From Actinomucor elegans (Eukaryota; Mucoromycota; Mucoromycetes; Mucorales; Mucoraceae), in contig JAMSLZ010000016.1 of the NCBI GenBank assembly GCA_026027325.1, positions 372,001 through 436,000 on the forward strand: a stretch of 64,000 nucleotides of DNA, read 5' to 3'. Under the pieces are notes generated by a model that was not told the DNA's origin, did not search any database, and saw nothing but the letters and a program-made list of their open reading frames with translations. Made by a program: the position numbers and the translations under genes. Within the stretch, counting starts at the first letter, position 1. The number at the start of each line of letters is the position of its first letter. Shown in pieces: positions 18,677 to 29,296 of this stretch.

Positions 18677-19090
18677 ATGTTCTTCAGTGACATTCTTAAA
18701 ATTGCTGAAATCTTGAAGGAAGTTATCCTTTCTAAAACAAACAAAAATGATGAACTGGAGTTTATCGAAAGACCAAAAAAATATGATGGATCCAGGGATC
18801 CCCACGCTATTGAATCATGGATCCAGTCCATTGAGGATTATTCATCGCTCAAGGAATTTACATCTGAGAAGACAACTAAATTAGGTGTTACCTTATTGAC
18901 AGGCGCAGCCAAAGTGTGGTACCATAATTTACGCCTGTTGAAGGTTGCTCCTAATGATTGGTTACACTTCAAAACGGAATTAACGGGCATATTTCAAGCC
19001 AGAGAATTCAATCTCTGTTGCAAGAGACAAGATACGCAACCTCAAGCAATCCTCTACTATTGCACAGTATGTGCAGGAATTTATGACTAT
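18677..19090 (+). pseudogene. Ty3-like gag fragment
   Basis: The frame contains a retrotransposon gag signature: KKYDGSRDPHAIESWIQSIE and KVWYHNLRLLKVAPNDWLHF. A frameshift follows near 19005-19030, after which gag-like residues continue in another frame. The fragment is cut by LTR H at 19091. It probably belongs with the LTR-K remnant upstream. Confidence 0.65.
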
Positions 19091-19342
19091 TGTCGTATAC
19101 ACGCTTATATTCACAGGCTATACATACGACATGTCTCAATTAATAAAGCTATCTAACTGCGTAACTGATTGACCCGACAAACAGGTTTCACCAATCAAGC
19201 AATCACGCATAATCAATTAAGCTTCTAGATCGATTCATCATCACTTGTCATTAATATTACTCATCAGTAATAATACAAGAACCAATACAAGAACAGTACG
19301 TTTACTTGTATAAACTAATTCTACCGTAACTTGCAAGTAATC
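19091..19342 (+). repeat. LTR H, first segment
   Basis: It starts TGTCGTATACACGC and is interrupted at 19342 by the Ty3-2 element (duplication TAATC). It resumes at 25457 and ends near 25621, where a Tc1 element inserted at TA. A complete opposite-strand copy is at 61743-62152 (~410 bp). Confidence 0.75.
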
Positions 19343-19706
19343 TGTTATATCGAATATAATAAAGACTGTAAAAATAACCAGACTGATAAAACGAATTGAT
19401 TTATTAAAGCATTAAAATGATGAGCTATTTATACAAAATTGAAGTTCGGATTTAACTTGATATTATAGACGATTGAGTTAGTCAAAGACTGTGCTCATGG
19501 AGTTAACAAGGATTTATAGTAATCCATTCTAGTACGACTTTATATTCGGTGATAGATAGTTTATGAAGGTTAGTTGCACTAAGCATTGATTTCCATATAT
19601 ATCTCTTAACCGACGTTACAAAGCTGTCAAAGCACAAGCTGAGTATAAGCATTGTCGAACATTAACCTGATTGGTGACGGACACTGAACAAGTCATGTTT
19701 ACAACA
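19343..19706 (-). repeat. Ty3-2 3' LTR (family A)
   Basis: 364 bp with TG/CA ends in element orientation; identical by eye to 25093-25456. Confidence 0.92.
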
Positions 19707-19717
19707 TTGCCCCCTTC
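19707..19717 (-). other. Polypurine tract of Ty3-2
   Basis: On the minus strand a purine run including GAAGGGGGCAA lies directly upstream of the 3' LTR, as needed to prime plus-strand DNA synthesis. Confidence 0.75.
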
Positions 19718-19935
19718 TAGACAGTTGCTTATACTAAGAGTGTTTGCATTGTTACTAGGTGTAGTCTATAATGTGCATAAGTTAATAGGAAGTTACATAC
19801 TTCGGTGCGTGTCCTTTCGCCTTGTAATGAACTGATCGTAGTTATTCCTCGATAAAAACCTTATGTAAAAAACCCGTAGGATAAAAGTGAAGGAAAAGAA
19901 GAATAACAAACAAGACTGTATAGAAAGTCTATGAT

Positions 19936-22900
19936 CTATTGTTGGTTTCTACTGCGTTTGTTTCGAGTAGCTATCTTACGTGTATTGACTGTCATAGGAG
20001 CCTTACGTTTCTTGGAAGAGGATTGCTTATGATCAGCATTGCGACGTCCCCAATATATTTCAATTGGTTTCTTTGAATCGAAGTGTGATGGAGGTTCCCA
20101 TGTATCATCTTCATCGTTTGGATATCCTTTCCATTTGACTCTGTATAAATAATTACCAGGTGAACCAGAATGATCAATGACTGCTTGTATTTCAAAGTGA
20201 TCTTCTTTAAGCTTTTGATATTCTTCAGTAGATATATTATCTGAGGAGATGAATATAATATGCGATGTAGGTACATCTCTAGATAAGAGAGTACCCGCTT
20301 TATCTTTCAAGATATAGCTACCGTTCTTTGTGATTCCATGTATATAAAATGGACCGAGATTACGCGCATCTAATTTGCTTAATCGTGTTACATTCTTAAT
20401 CATAACTTTACTTCCAACAGGAAACTGCTTAGTTACAATCCTATGCGTTTTTACGAATCTGTCGTGATCACGTTCTTGCGTATCTCTTATGCGTTTAGAC
20501 AATGCTGGTATAACGACTTCATTGACAAATTTGAATTTTTCATCAATCATTTTCGTGTCAGTTTCTTCTAGTTGCAATACAGGTTTAGTATTTGAGTAGT
20601 CTTCAAAGCCATTTGGTTGTCTATTGAATAACACTGTATAAGGACGAGACTTATGTAACCGTGCGTATTTACAATTCATAGCGTATTGACAATAATTCAA
20701 ATAATAATCCCAGTCAGCGCCTTTACCGCGTAATTCCTTAACAATTGTACGTTTTGCCAAACCGACATATGCTTCGTTTACCGAGTTACCCGTAGGAGAG
20801 TATGGTAATGAAAGTCTTCGATCAATGCCACTCATCTCAATCATTTTTGCTACAATATCAGCTGTGAACTCTGCACCATTATCCGAATTCAAGATCTTTG
20901 GAAAGCCAAATAACGAGAATATAGATAAAAGTTCGGCAGCGATAGTCGTACTATGTTTATCAGGTAATGCTCTAAGAACAGTAAACCTTGAATAATAGTC
21001 TACCATGACTAACATAAAGTTATTGCCGCGGGAAGAGGTGACATCAAAAGTACCTAAATCCATACACCAATGATCAAGTGGTTGATCAGGCAATACAGAT
21101 TTTGGTGGGTGATAACCAACTTTGGATATGTTGAACCTATTGCATTCAGTACATTCGCCCAAGATTCGTTGAATATCTTTTCGCATGTTTGTCCAGTGAA
21201 TACCATCATGGTGTAATTGGTTCTCGATGCTTTGTAAACCATAATGTCCTAAAAGGTGTGCTTTAAATACGAGATTATCACGTTCATTTTTAGGTGGTGT
21301 AATATAATCAGCAAACTTTAATGTTCGAAGAATCAGGTCTTCATCGTCATTAGAAGTTTGTTGTGGAGATATAGTAGCGCAAGTATCATTACTCTGATCA
21401 GTAAGTAATATTGGTACTGTTGAAGAAGAAGCTAAGAGAGAAGTATTATTTTTATAAATACTAGGGCGTGACTGTTGAGCAAATTGCTTTTTGCTTTTAG
21501 CCATAGATCCCTTTTCACTATCTTTCAAGCTTTTCTTTTTGTTTGAAATGCTACCAACATCACCAAGCGCGACTATATCGAGACAACTACCCCCCTCCAG
21601 AACATTAATCGGTTGATCCTCGTCCGTATAAAGGCGTGAGAGAGCGTCAGGAATAAGATTTTTGAATCCAGGCAGGTGAACTGTATTGAACGTATAGCCA
21701 AAAATACCCTCATACCAACCAGCCATTAAAGCATTAGGTACTTCTTGAGTCTGCAAGTAAATGAGACTTTTATGATCAGTATGCAACGTAAAGGGAATAA
21801 GATACAGCCACTTGTGGAATTTCGCAAATGCATAAACGACAGCTAACAATTCACGTTTGGTAGTGCTATAGTTGCGTTCGGAAACACTAAGCTTTCGAGA
21901 AGCCAAGGCAACAAACTTAACTTCATTATCGATAATTTGATACAGCATAGCACCAATACCAGACACACTTGCATCTGTTGCAACATGAAATCGTTGACCG
22001 ATAACTGGAGGCGAGATAACAGGAGCATTGGCCAGAGCGTATTTAAGAGCTGCAAAAGCTTTTTCGTGTTTGTTTGACCAGACTTTAGTAATATCTTTTA
22101 CGTTACGTAGGTCATCTAAATCAGCAGCGAGTTTAGCAAAGAAAGGAATGGATGAACGGAAGAAGTTCATAAACCCGAGAAACTGTTGGATATGACGTCC
22201 AGTAGTCATTTTAGGCCAGCTTTCTAAGCTTGCTACTTTGCGAGGATCAGGGATCAGTTTACCTTTTATCAACGACCAACCCAATATGTGTATGCTCTGT
22301 TGAGCGAATACGATCTTATCAGGATTCAGTACGAGATTAGCACTAGTAAGACGTTTGATCACTTCAGCAACGCAATCTGCATGATATGATAGCGGAGGAA
22401 ATGTAGAAACAACGATGTCATCTACATACACGTTGACGTAAGGAAGATCTTCAAAGAGCGTTGTCAGATTGCGTTGGACGACCGATCCAACGAAACTTAT
22501 GCCATAGCACGCTTTGATAAAGCGCATCTGCCGATTGGTATAGGGACAAGTAAAGGACAGTTTCTCGCGATCTTCATCAGCAACTTTAAAACTTGTAAAG
22601 CAAGCATGAATGTCCAATATAGTGTGGATTGGAGCAGAGCCAATACGTTGATGTATTTCTGAGATGAGAGGTAGTTGTTGTCTATCATTTACAATCAGCA
22701 ATTGGTTAACTAGACGAACATCACAAACCACTCTAGGTTTAGCATACGTGTAATTACCGAATGAGTCCTTCTTTTTGACGCAAAGGATGGGACTATTCCA
22801 CGATGTATGAGAAGGAGCTCTTTCAATGACACCTTCCTGTAACCATGTTTCTATTTGGTCAAGGACCGCAGAACGATAGGCTTCAGGCAATGCGTATTGT

Positions 22901-23100
22901 TTTCTGTAAGCAACACTTCCAGGCTTCGTTTTGAGATGAATAATAGCACCTGGTAAATTGCAGTATGTACTTTTCATATCAATAGAAGAATTGACCTGTA
23001 ATAACTTGTTTATTTTATCAAGCAAAGGCTTTCGCTCAGTAATCGTTCCGTATGGATTATCATTTGGTTTGACCTGATCAGGATCAATTGGGTCTGGGAG
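19936..23100 (-). CDS. Ty3 pol: RT, RNase H, integrase, chromodomain
   Basis: The frame is open from 23100, directly after the gag UGA and in the same frame. The given start at 23025 is a TTG, so it is probably not an independent start. RT motifs: AYRKQYALPEAYRSAVLDQI, TILDIHACFTSFKV and YVDD (residues 200-203 from 23025). RNase H: VATDASVSGIGAML and TTKRELLAVVYAF. Integrase: HHCC-like HLLGHYGLQSIENQLHHDGI ... CTECNRFN, then DLGTFDV, NSDNGAEF and SVNEAYVG with the D, D and E. The C-terminal chromodomain is EIQAVIDHSGSPGNYLYRVK followed by WEPPSHFDSKKPIEIYWGRR. It makes cDNA and integrates it; the chromodomain likely steers integration to modified chromatin. Confidence 0.9.
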   Translation of the reverse strand, partial: LPDPIDPDQVKPNDNPYGTITERKPLLDKINKLLQVNSSIDMKSTYCNLPGAIIHLKTKPGSVAYRKQYALPEAYRSAVLDQIETWLQEGVIERAPSHTSWNSPILCVKKKDSFGNYTYAKPRVVCDVRLVNQLLIVNDRQQLPLISEIHQRIGSAPIHTILDIHACFTSFKVADEDREKLSFTCPYTNRQMRFIKACYGISFVGSVVQRNLTTLFEDLPYVNVYVDDIVVSTFPPLSYHADCVAEVIKRLTSANLVLNPDKIVFAQQSIHILGWSLIKGKLIPDPRKVASLESWPKMTTGRHIQQFLGFMNFFRSSIPFFAKLAADLDDLRNVKDITKVWSNKHEKAFAALKYALANAPVISPPVIGQRFHVATDASVSGIGAMLYQIIDNEVKFVALASRKLSVSERNYSTTKRELLAVVYAFAKFHKWLYLIPFTLHTDHKSLIYLQTQEVPNALMAGWYEGIFGYTFNTVHLPGFKNLIPDALSRLYTDEDQPINVLEGGSCLDIVALGDVGSISNKKKSLKDSEKGSMAKSKKQFAQQSRPSIYKNNTSLLASSSTVPILLTDQSNDTCATISPQQTSNDDEDLILRTLKFADYITPPKNERDNLVFKAHLLGHYGLQSIENQLHHDGIHWTNMRKDIQRILGECTECNRFNISKVGYHPPKSVLPDQPLDHWCMDLGTFDVTSSRGNNFMLVMVDYYSRFTVLRALPDKHSTTIAAELLSIFSLFGFPKILNSDNGAEFTADIVAKMIEMSGIDRRLSLPYSPTGNSVNEAYVGLAKRTIVKELRGKGADWDYYLNYCQYAMNCKYARLHKSRPYTVLFNRQPNGFEDYSNTKPVLQLEETDTKMIDEKFKFVNEVVIPALSKRIRDTQERDHDRFVKTHRIVTKQFPVGSKVMIKNVTRLSKLDARNLGPFYIHGITKNGSYILKDKAGTLLSRDVPTSHIIFISSDNISTEEYQKLKEDHFEIQAVIDHSGSPGNYLYRVKWKGYPNDEDDTWEPPSHFDSKKPIEIYWGRRNADHKQSSSKKRKAPMTVNTRKIATRNKRSRNQQ

Positions 23101-25038
23101 TCAATGGCCAATTTGTTCAAAGTGTGAACTAACAAGACCAGTGATACCAATGTTCAATTGAGGTAAGATGTCAAGACCAAAGCAAATAGGAACATCTTCA
23201 TGAGTAAAGAAAGGAAAAACTTCAAAAGTATGGTAAAAAGATTTTTTATTATAGAATACTTTTAGAGTGCAAGACCCTATTCTACTGATCGCATTATTGA
23301 CGTGGCCAAGCTGGATTGTGCCTTCTTGCTTCACCAAAGGAATAGGTGGAACAAGTGAGTTAAAAAACTCTGGCGTAACCATAGAAAAGCTCGAACCCGA
23401 ATCGATCAAACTGTAGGTAGTAATATTCTCTATAATAGCCGGTACAAAGAGAGAATTAGAAATCTGTCTTGGTGGCAATGAAAATCTTTTGTGATACTTA
23501 CAAGCTTGTGCCTGCGCGGCGACCAGAAGCGATTCTTCATCTGAAATATCCATATCATTGATGCGTTGTGTGGCAACAGCCACAGCAGAAGAAGAAGAAG
23601 CATTGGTTGATCCAGCAGAAGAAGCAACAGAAGTATTAGTCTCGACGGTATTGGAAACCGGAGCACGAGGAGCAGCAGAAGAAGTAGTAGTAGTAGTGCG
23701 AGAGGCAGAAGAGGAAAAACGTTCGGGCGACGTGGACATAGCTCTCATTACCAGATTACTGGCAGATTTACCAACACCATTCACTGCAGCAGATGAATCA
23801 CAGCGATGTGATGGGTTCCAATTCTTAGCGCCACAACGACGGCAGTCACCAGGACCAGGCTTGGGTACACCTCCCAGTTTAGCAGCGCGACAAGAGTCCG
23901 TGCTATGCGTAGTCGATCGGTGGAAAGAACAGAACAACCCTTTCTTTTCTCTTGTACTAGACGAAGAAGAAGGTTTTGATGCGTACTTCGAGGCAGCAGC
24001 ACCATTAGGAAACGATGACGACGATGGTTCATCAGAAACCTTTGACTTTTTCGTGCCAAGAGATTCCCTTTGATCGTCACCAGTACGCTTGTTAGCACGC
24101 ATAGAAGCCAAACGACTGTCCAAGTTACGAGCCACAGCGCAAACATACTCGAGATTCTGCGTCTGAGTTTCAGTTCCCATATTCATAGTATATGCCATAC
24201 GTTCTTGGAATGAGTCAGGCAATCCACGCAAGAAGGTAGATATTAACAAGAACGAATCATTCAAGTCAGCACGACGACGTAACGCGTTGAAGCGGTCAAT
24301 ATACTGTTCAATTGTCTCGGTTGACCGTTTAGTGATGGCCATGAGCTCGTTAGCAGCAGTAGAGCGATCTACACTTGCATTCACACCAAACTTCTTCAAG
24401 AAGGCATCTTTTACAATGGACCAAGTAGCAGCAACACCAGGCACAAAGAAGGTTTCTTTCAAGAATGTTTGATGATCCTCGTTTAAGCAACAGTACTTAA
24501 GTAGACGAGCACCATTGACGTCCAAGTCAAGACCATGACACTCTACAACGACTTCGAAGCGAGAAAGACAGGTACGCAAGTCAGTGAAGATGGTAGACTT
24601 GTTGTCAGAAACCATACCAACCCATTGGATAATAGGTAAGTCATTGGGCACAAACTCAGTACGTAACATAGTACTCTTAGTAGGGCCCAGAGAAGCAGAA
24701 GCAGGACTAGCAGCAGAGCTACCAAGGGATTCTTCCATAGCCAGAAGAGATTCCTTAAATAGCTTCAAATCCTTTTGACGAAGAGCAAGATCACCACGAA
24801 GTTTCTTGGCAGCTTCTTCAGAGAGAACACCAGGAGTCACCAACTGGATAGTCATCTTGGCGATTTGAGCAGAGGCTTGACGGATAGCGTCCTTGATCAC
24901 CTCAACGGAGTCAGATACGGATAAACCGTCATCAGAGTTGTTCATCTCTACGTCTTGATCAGCAGAGGATTCAACAGCAACAGGAGGATTAATGACAGCG
25001 TCATTAGAACCAGAAACAGTGGAGATAGGAGCAGACAT
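23101..25038 (-). CDS. Ty3 gag-protease polyprotein
   Basis: This is 645 residues. The gag core lies around 190-320 (ANELMAITKRSTETIEQYID and FLRGLPDSFQERMAYTMN). A Cys/His region (CSFHRSTTHSTDSC ... CRRCGAKNWNPSHRC) corresponds to nucleic-acid-binding knuckles. A low-complexity Ser/Thr/Ala stretch follows, then an aspartic protease motif YSLIDSGSSFSMV near residue 555. It ends at UGA (23101-23103), after which pol continues in frame. The other Ty3 element here has no stop at this place. The UGA is either a readthrough site or a nonsense mutation. Confidence 0.88.
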   Translation of the reverse strand: MSAPISTVSGSNDAVINPPVAVESSADQDVEMNNSDDGLSVSDSVEVIKDAIRQASAQIAKMTIQLVTPGVLSEEAAKKLRGDLALRQKDLKLFKESLLAMEESLGSSAASPASASLGPTKSTMLRTEFVPNDLPIIQWVGMVSDNKSTIFTDLRTCLSRFEVVVECHGLDLDVNGARLLKYCCLNEDHQTFLKETFFVPGVAATWSIVKDAFLKKFGVNASVDRSTAANELMAITKRSTETIEQYIDRFNALRRRADLNDSFLLISTFLRGLPDSFQERMAYTMNMGTETQTQNLEYVCAVARNLDSRLASMRANKRTGDDQRESLGTKKSKVSDEPSSSSFPNGAAASKYASKPSSSSSTREKKGLFCSFHRSTTHSTDSCRAAKLGGVPKPGPGDCRRCGAKNWNPSHRCDSSAAVNGVGKSASNLVMRAMSTSPERFSSSASRTTTTTSSAAPRAPVSNTVETNTSVASSAGSTNASSSSAVAVATQRINDMDISDEESLLVAAQAQACKYHKRFSLPPRQISNSLFVPAIIENITTYSLIDSGSSFSMVTPEFFNSLVPPIPLVKQEGTIQLGHVNNAISRIGSCTLKVFYNKKSFYHTFEVFPFFTHEDVPICFGLDILPQLNIGITGLVSSHFEQIGH

Positions 25039-25092
25039 ATTGAGTAGTAAGTGTATAATAAACCAAAAAGTAGCAGATAAGGTTAAAAAAAA

Positions 25093-25456
25093 TGTTATAT
25101 CGAATATAATAAAGACTGTAAAAATAACCAGACTGATAAAACGAATTGATTTATTAAAGCATTAAAATGATGAGCTATTTATACAAAATTGAAGTTCGGA
25201 TTTAACTTGATATTATAGACGATTGAGTTAGTCAAAGACTGTGCTCATGGAGTTAACAAGGATTTATAGTAATCCATTCTAGTACGACTTTATATTCGGT
25301 GATAGATAGTTTATGAAGGTTAGTTGCACTAAGCATTGATTTCCATATATATCTCTTAACCGACGTTACAAAGCTGTCAAAGCACAAGCTGAGTATAAGC
25401 ATTGTCGAACATTAACCTGATTGGTGACGGACACTGAACAAGTCATGTTTACAACA
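25093..25456 (-). repeat. Ty3-2 5' LTR (family A)
   Basis: 364 bp. On its transcribed side the next ~50 bases are A/T-rich with no clear tRNA-complementary TGG site before the gag ATG at 25038. Confidence 0.92.
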
Positions 25457-25621
25457 TAATCGGCTAAACATGAATTATTGTTTCATTCATTCATTCTCAG
25501 CAGTACCTGTCAATCGGTTAAACATAAGACCTTTAACTAATATAAATACACCTTCATTTTATGATTGAAATAAAGAACAACCAATAACTATCTTATTACC
25601 AATCAGTAATCTGATTACATA
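25457..25621 (+). repeat. LTR H, second segment
   Basis: Continuation of the LTR interrupted at 19342, matching the opposite strand of 61743-61920. It is followed by the Tc1 insertion at its terminal TA. Confidence 0.75.
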
Positions 25622-25836
25622 CAGTGACCAGCAAAACTGTTACAATGTTTTCAGTTTTTGAACATAATCGCTTATATCTCCACGAGATCGCATTCATACT
25701 AAATGAAAAATAGCTTATTCTGAAGCCCAAGTTATCGGCTTTATTAGGAATGCTTCAGAATTGTGACTGCGTTAGTATTTTCGGAGAAATAGAATGAGAA
25801 ATGAGAGGACAACATTGTAACAGTTTTGCTGCTATC
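25622..25836 (+). repeat. Left long inverted repeat of Tc1 element
   Basis: It matches the reverse complement of 31227-31436 almost throughout. The outer end starts CAGTGACCAGCAAAACTGTT. The inner end carries the inverted motif AACATTGTAACAGTTTTGC, so the transposase may have two sites per end. Confidence 0.85.
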
Positions 25837-26034
25837 ATGAAAAATTAAAAAAATGGAATACCACAACTTGGCTATTCCTCTTAGAGCCTACAGGTTCAAG
25901 CCGAATACTTTTAAAATCGTTAAAAACACTGTACTATTACTTTGGGTTTTTTTACTCAGTAAATTTGTGATTTTATAACAACTTAACTCTACGTGTTATA
26001 TCGAATATAATAAAGACTGTAAAAATAACCAGAC

Positions 26035-26540
26035 TGTTATATCCGGTGCTAAAGACGAAGGATATAATTTAAAATACAATAATAAAAGAATAGACAGTAA
26101 ATGGAATCAGCTATCCTGATAGTAAAAGTTATTCTAATAATGTTTATTCACAATTCAAAATCAAGTCTTCTTTATATACATTTCATCAGAGCTTAATAGT
26201 GTAGCATTCAATATCTATCAGCACGCATGGCCGTACAACGGAGTCCAATCCCAGCAGCCACTAATAAGCCTTTCAACCACGCATTGTTGTAATTGTATAA
26301 CCCACGCGTTATTCGATATTCAGGTCTTATCTTGAGATACACTCGATACTACTCGATAGTATGATGCCGCGTGTTTCTTGTAATGATTATTGGCTAATAG
26401 TTCTAAGGATGACACATCGCTTGTATTTATGCAGGCCTCGTTAATCTGATTGGGTTATCAGATAGAGTCCGTGTATGACATAAATGAACAGTTGATTCCT
26501 TACTATTATGTCGATGCAAAATAGTAGGTGGAATACAACA
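26035..26540 (+). repeat. Solo LTR G
   Basis: 506 bp, TGTTATATCCGGTGC ... GGAATACAACA, with duplication CAGAC (26030-26034 and 26541-26545). Relatives: 48313-48816 and, inverted, 61170-61675. Confidence 0.9.
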
Positions 26541-26686
26541 CAGACTGATAAAACGAATTGATTTATTAAAGCATTAAAATGATGGGCTATTTATACAAAA
26601 TTGAAGTTCGGATTTAACTTGATATTATAGACGATTGAGTTAGTCAAAGACTGCGCTCATGGAGTTAACAAGGATTTATAGTAATC

Positions 26687-27059
26687 TGTCATGAACCAAT
26701 CATTAGTCCACGTGCTTCCAAGACATCCATGCATCACGTCACATTACCATGACTCATGTTTCTAGTTTCAGACGCGTAATCTGAAACCGTGAGATTGTTT
26801 CAGTTAGTGAAACAATCACCAATCAGACCCATGTTCCAAGTTGATTAAGTAATCCATGTTTCATCATTGAAAAGGTATAAATAAGATCTACATTTGTAGC
26901 CATCTTTACCTTTGTCAATTATCCTAGTCTTAACCCTAGTCTTAACCCTAGTCTTAACCCTAGTCTTAACCCTAGTCATATTACTACTCAAATAAACTTA
27001 CCTTTACCACTTACACTTGTCGATATTCTGTCCACGCCTTGTATAGCCAGTACCTGACA
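26687..27059 (+). repeat. Solo LTR I with 12-bp tandem repeats
   Basis: 373 bp, TGTCATGAACC ... GTACCTGACA, with duplication TAATC (26682-26686 and 27060-27064). It contains about four copies of CTAGTCTTAACC near 26925-26980. It is the only copy in the window. Confidence 0.85.
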
Positions 27060-27252
27060 TAATCCATTCTAGTACGACTTTATATTCGGTGATAGATAGT
27101 TTATGAAGATTAGTTGCACTAAGCATTGATTTCCATATATATCTCTTAACCGACGTTACAAAGCTGTCAAAGCACAAGCTGAGTATAAGCATTGTCGAAC
27201 ATTAACCTGATTGGTGACGGACACTGAACAAGTCATGTTTACAACACTACGT

Positions 27253-28797
27253 ATGCGCGCAATCTCTGTCTCTCAACGTAATCGCATTGTTTCTCTTTTG
27301 AAATCAGGCGAAACTATTTGGGAAATATCCCAAAAGGTCGGCCTTAGTACTGCTACTGTGAGCCGAATCGGAAAGCAAGCTTGTTCGGACCGTAAAATAA
27401 ACAAAGGCGGCAGACCACAAGCCCTGTCACATGCCGATGAAAGGTATTGCTCGCGTCAAATCACCACAGGGAAGTTGGATAACGCTGTGAAGGTCAAGAA
27501 AGCATTAAGAAAGGACCTTGGTATCCTTGTGAGCCCCGATACGATTAGAAGAGCCCTTCGTAGAGCAGGCTTGGGTGCTATTGAGAAGCCTAAGAAGCCA
27601 TTGCTTAGTAAGAAGAACATCCACAAGAGGCTTGAATGGTGCAAAGCCCACCGTGACTGGACCATTGATGACTGGAAACGGGTTATTTGGTCTGATGAGA
27701 CCAAAATCAATCGATTTAACTCGGATGGCCGTGTCTGGGCTTGGATTAAGGACGGGGAGCAGCTTCAACCTAAACATGTCAAAGTTACACTCAAACACGG
27801 TGGTGGTAGTATCACTGATCTGGAGTGCCTTAACTTATGCTGGAACGGGTTGGATGTGCAAGATTGATCGTAATATGGACAAAACACTGTACAAAGAGAT
27901 CTTACAAGACGAGCAAGATCGGACAATCAACTTTGCGGCAGAAGAATTGAATCTTAGGCGCGACCAGATGGTGTTCCAGCATGACAATGATCCTAAGCAT
28001 ACGTCGAATTTGGTACACAGTGTTGTAAACGCTCATAATTATATTAATAAGAGAATACTGTACAGATAGAAAATCGTATAGATATCCTTATATATAGCTG
28101 CAGAAGTGTATAAAGCATTATTACCAAGAACCAGAATGTAAATGACTGTATTTGATTATGTTAAAATATCTTTATTTATATATCACTCTGAGCAAGTAGA
28201 CGCTAATTGATAAATACTATCTCTCACACCAAATATTACATTCAATACTATTACCTTTGGATATATTGATCCCGACACTCCTCGCCACTAATCTTGGTCC
28301 GCTCATTTGGTTATTATCCCTGGTCTTCTTTATACGCAGTCCAACCTTGTTCCTGGCAAATCGTAATGTGAATTTAGAATCAAGTACCGATCGAGAAAAA
28401 GTATATAAGAGATGCGTTTTATCACCTTTTGACCAGTTAATCAATTCTTGATCTATAATAAAAACTACCCACAGTTTTAAAAGTATTTCTATCTTTCCAA
28501 ATCTCCATCTACCACCTTTACAACACACAGGAATACCTCAAAAACCAAGAATATCAAGTATTAGAGTGGCCCCCACAATCACCAGACCTCAACCCAATCG
28601 AGAATATGTGGCGGTTATTAAAAATAAGGTTGAACGAGTATGATACTCCTCCTAAGGGCATGCAAGAGCTTTATGAGAGAGTCACCAAGGTTTGGTACGA
28701 CGTTATAGACAAGGAGGAGTGCCGAAATGTCATACACAGCATGTCACGTCGTATTGAACAATGTATCAGAAGAAAAGGGCACTGGACTGACTATTAA
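27253..28797 (+). pseudogene. Tc1/mariner transposase, broken
   Basis: It starts MRAISVSQRNRIVSLLKSGE with a paired HTH region (residues ~1-110: ISQKVGLSTATVSRIGKQ, SPDTIRRALRRAGLGA). The catalytic part has VIWSDETKINRF (first Asp), a frameshift near 27810, and FQHDNDPKHTS (second Asp). An LTR C interrupts it (28021-28526, duplication CACAG), and PPQSPDLNPIENMWRLL (Glu) follows. It ends KGHWTDY at 28797. It is closely similar to 62580-63407. Broken by frameshift and LTR, it cannot make transposase. Confidence 0.88.
28021..28526 (+). repeat. Solo LTR C
   Basis: 506 bp, TGTTGTAAACGCTC ... TTTACAACA, same family as the Ty3-1 LTRs, with duplication CACAG (28016-28020 and 28527-28531), inside the Tc1 transposase gene. 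Confidence 0.92.
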
Positions 28798-29296
28798 AAT
28801 TGAATAAAGTGGGGTGATTACCAAACGAGGTCTCAGATTTAATTTATACTAATAATACATAATATTTTATTTTACACTTCATAGGGAAATGCTTAACATT
28901 TTTTGTTTTTTAAGCTTTTAATATGACCAATAAATATATCAAAAAGTATTTAAATAATTACAATTACTAATTTCTAAAATCATTCTTTTTTTCATATTTT
29001 TATCATAAATTCTACTTTTTCCTTTATTTTCAATATTTTATTTTCTTTTTCTATTAAAACTATTTAATTTTATATATCAAGTAATAGATAATAAAATATT
29101 AATTAAAAATATATAATAACAATAAAATTATATTTAAAATGTTTCTCATATGATGAATATAATGAAAATTTGTTAGAAATAGATATTGTGAAGGAAGAAA
29201 TAAAAATTTAATTTAGATAATAATTATCAGCATGACATAAATGTTAAAATTAATGGAATAGATATTGAAAAATTTAATTTAGAAAATATATTTAAA

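Larger units (their letters stand above)
19343..25456 (-). mobile_element. Ty3-2, complete chromodomain Ty3 retrotransposon
   Basis: This 6114-bp element has 364-bp LTRs (19343-19706 and 25093-25456, TGTTGT...AACA on the minus strand) and a 5-bp duplication TAATC (19338-19342 and 25457-25461). Gag-protease is at 23101-25038 and RT-RNase H-integrase at 19936-23100. It has a purine tract beside the 3' LTR. The LTRs look identical, so insertion is recent. Solo LTRs of this family recur in the window (32381, 52830, 60496, 25994). Confidence 0.92.
25994..27246 (-). repeat. Solo LTR A carrying nested LTR G and LTR I
   Basis: LTR A segments are 25994-26034, 26546-26686 and 27065-27246, with duplication CTACG (25989-25993 and 27247-27251). 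The right end lies two bases before the ATG of the Tc1 transposase gene, separating it from its promoter region. Confidence 0.88.

Noticed and set aside
18536..18805. 89-residue minus-strand frame
   Set aside because: Overlaps repeat N and the gag fragment in the opposite direction; no family resemblance.
26925..26980. Telomere tract
   Set aside because: Only four 12-bp units, inside an LTR with a perfect target duplication; not a chromosome end or interstitial telomere.
28257..28451. Conserved 64-76-residue frames in LTR C copies (28257, 31799, 33048, 38708 and opposite strands)
   Set aside because: They recur because the LTR recurs; both strands are open and the frames lie in promoter/terminator sequence.
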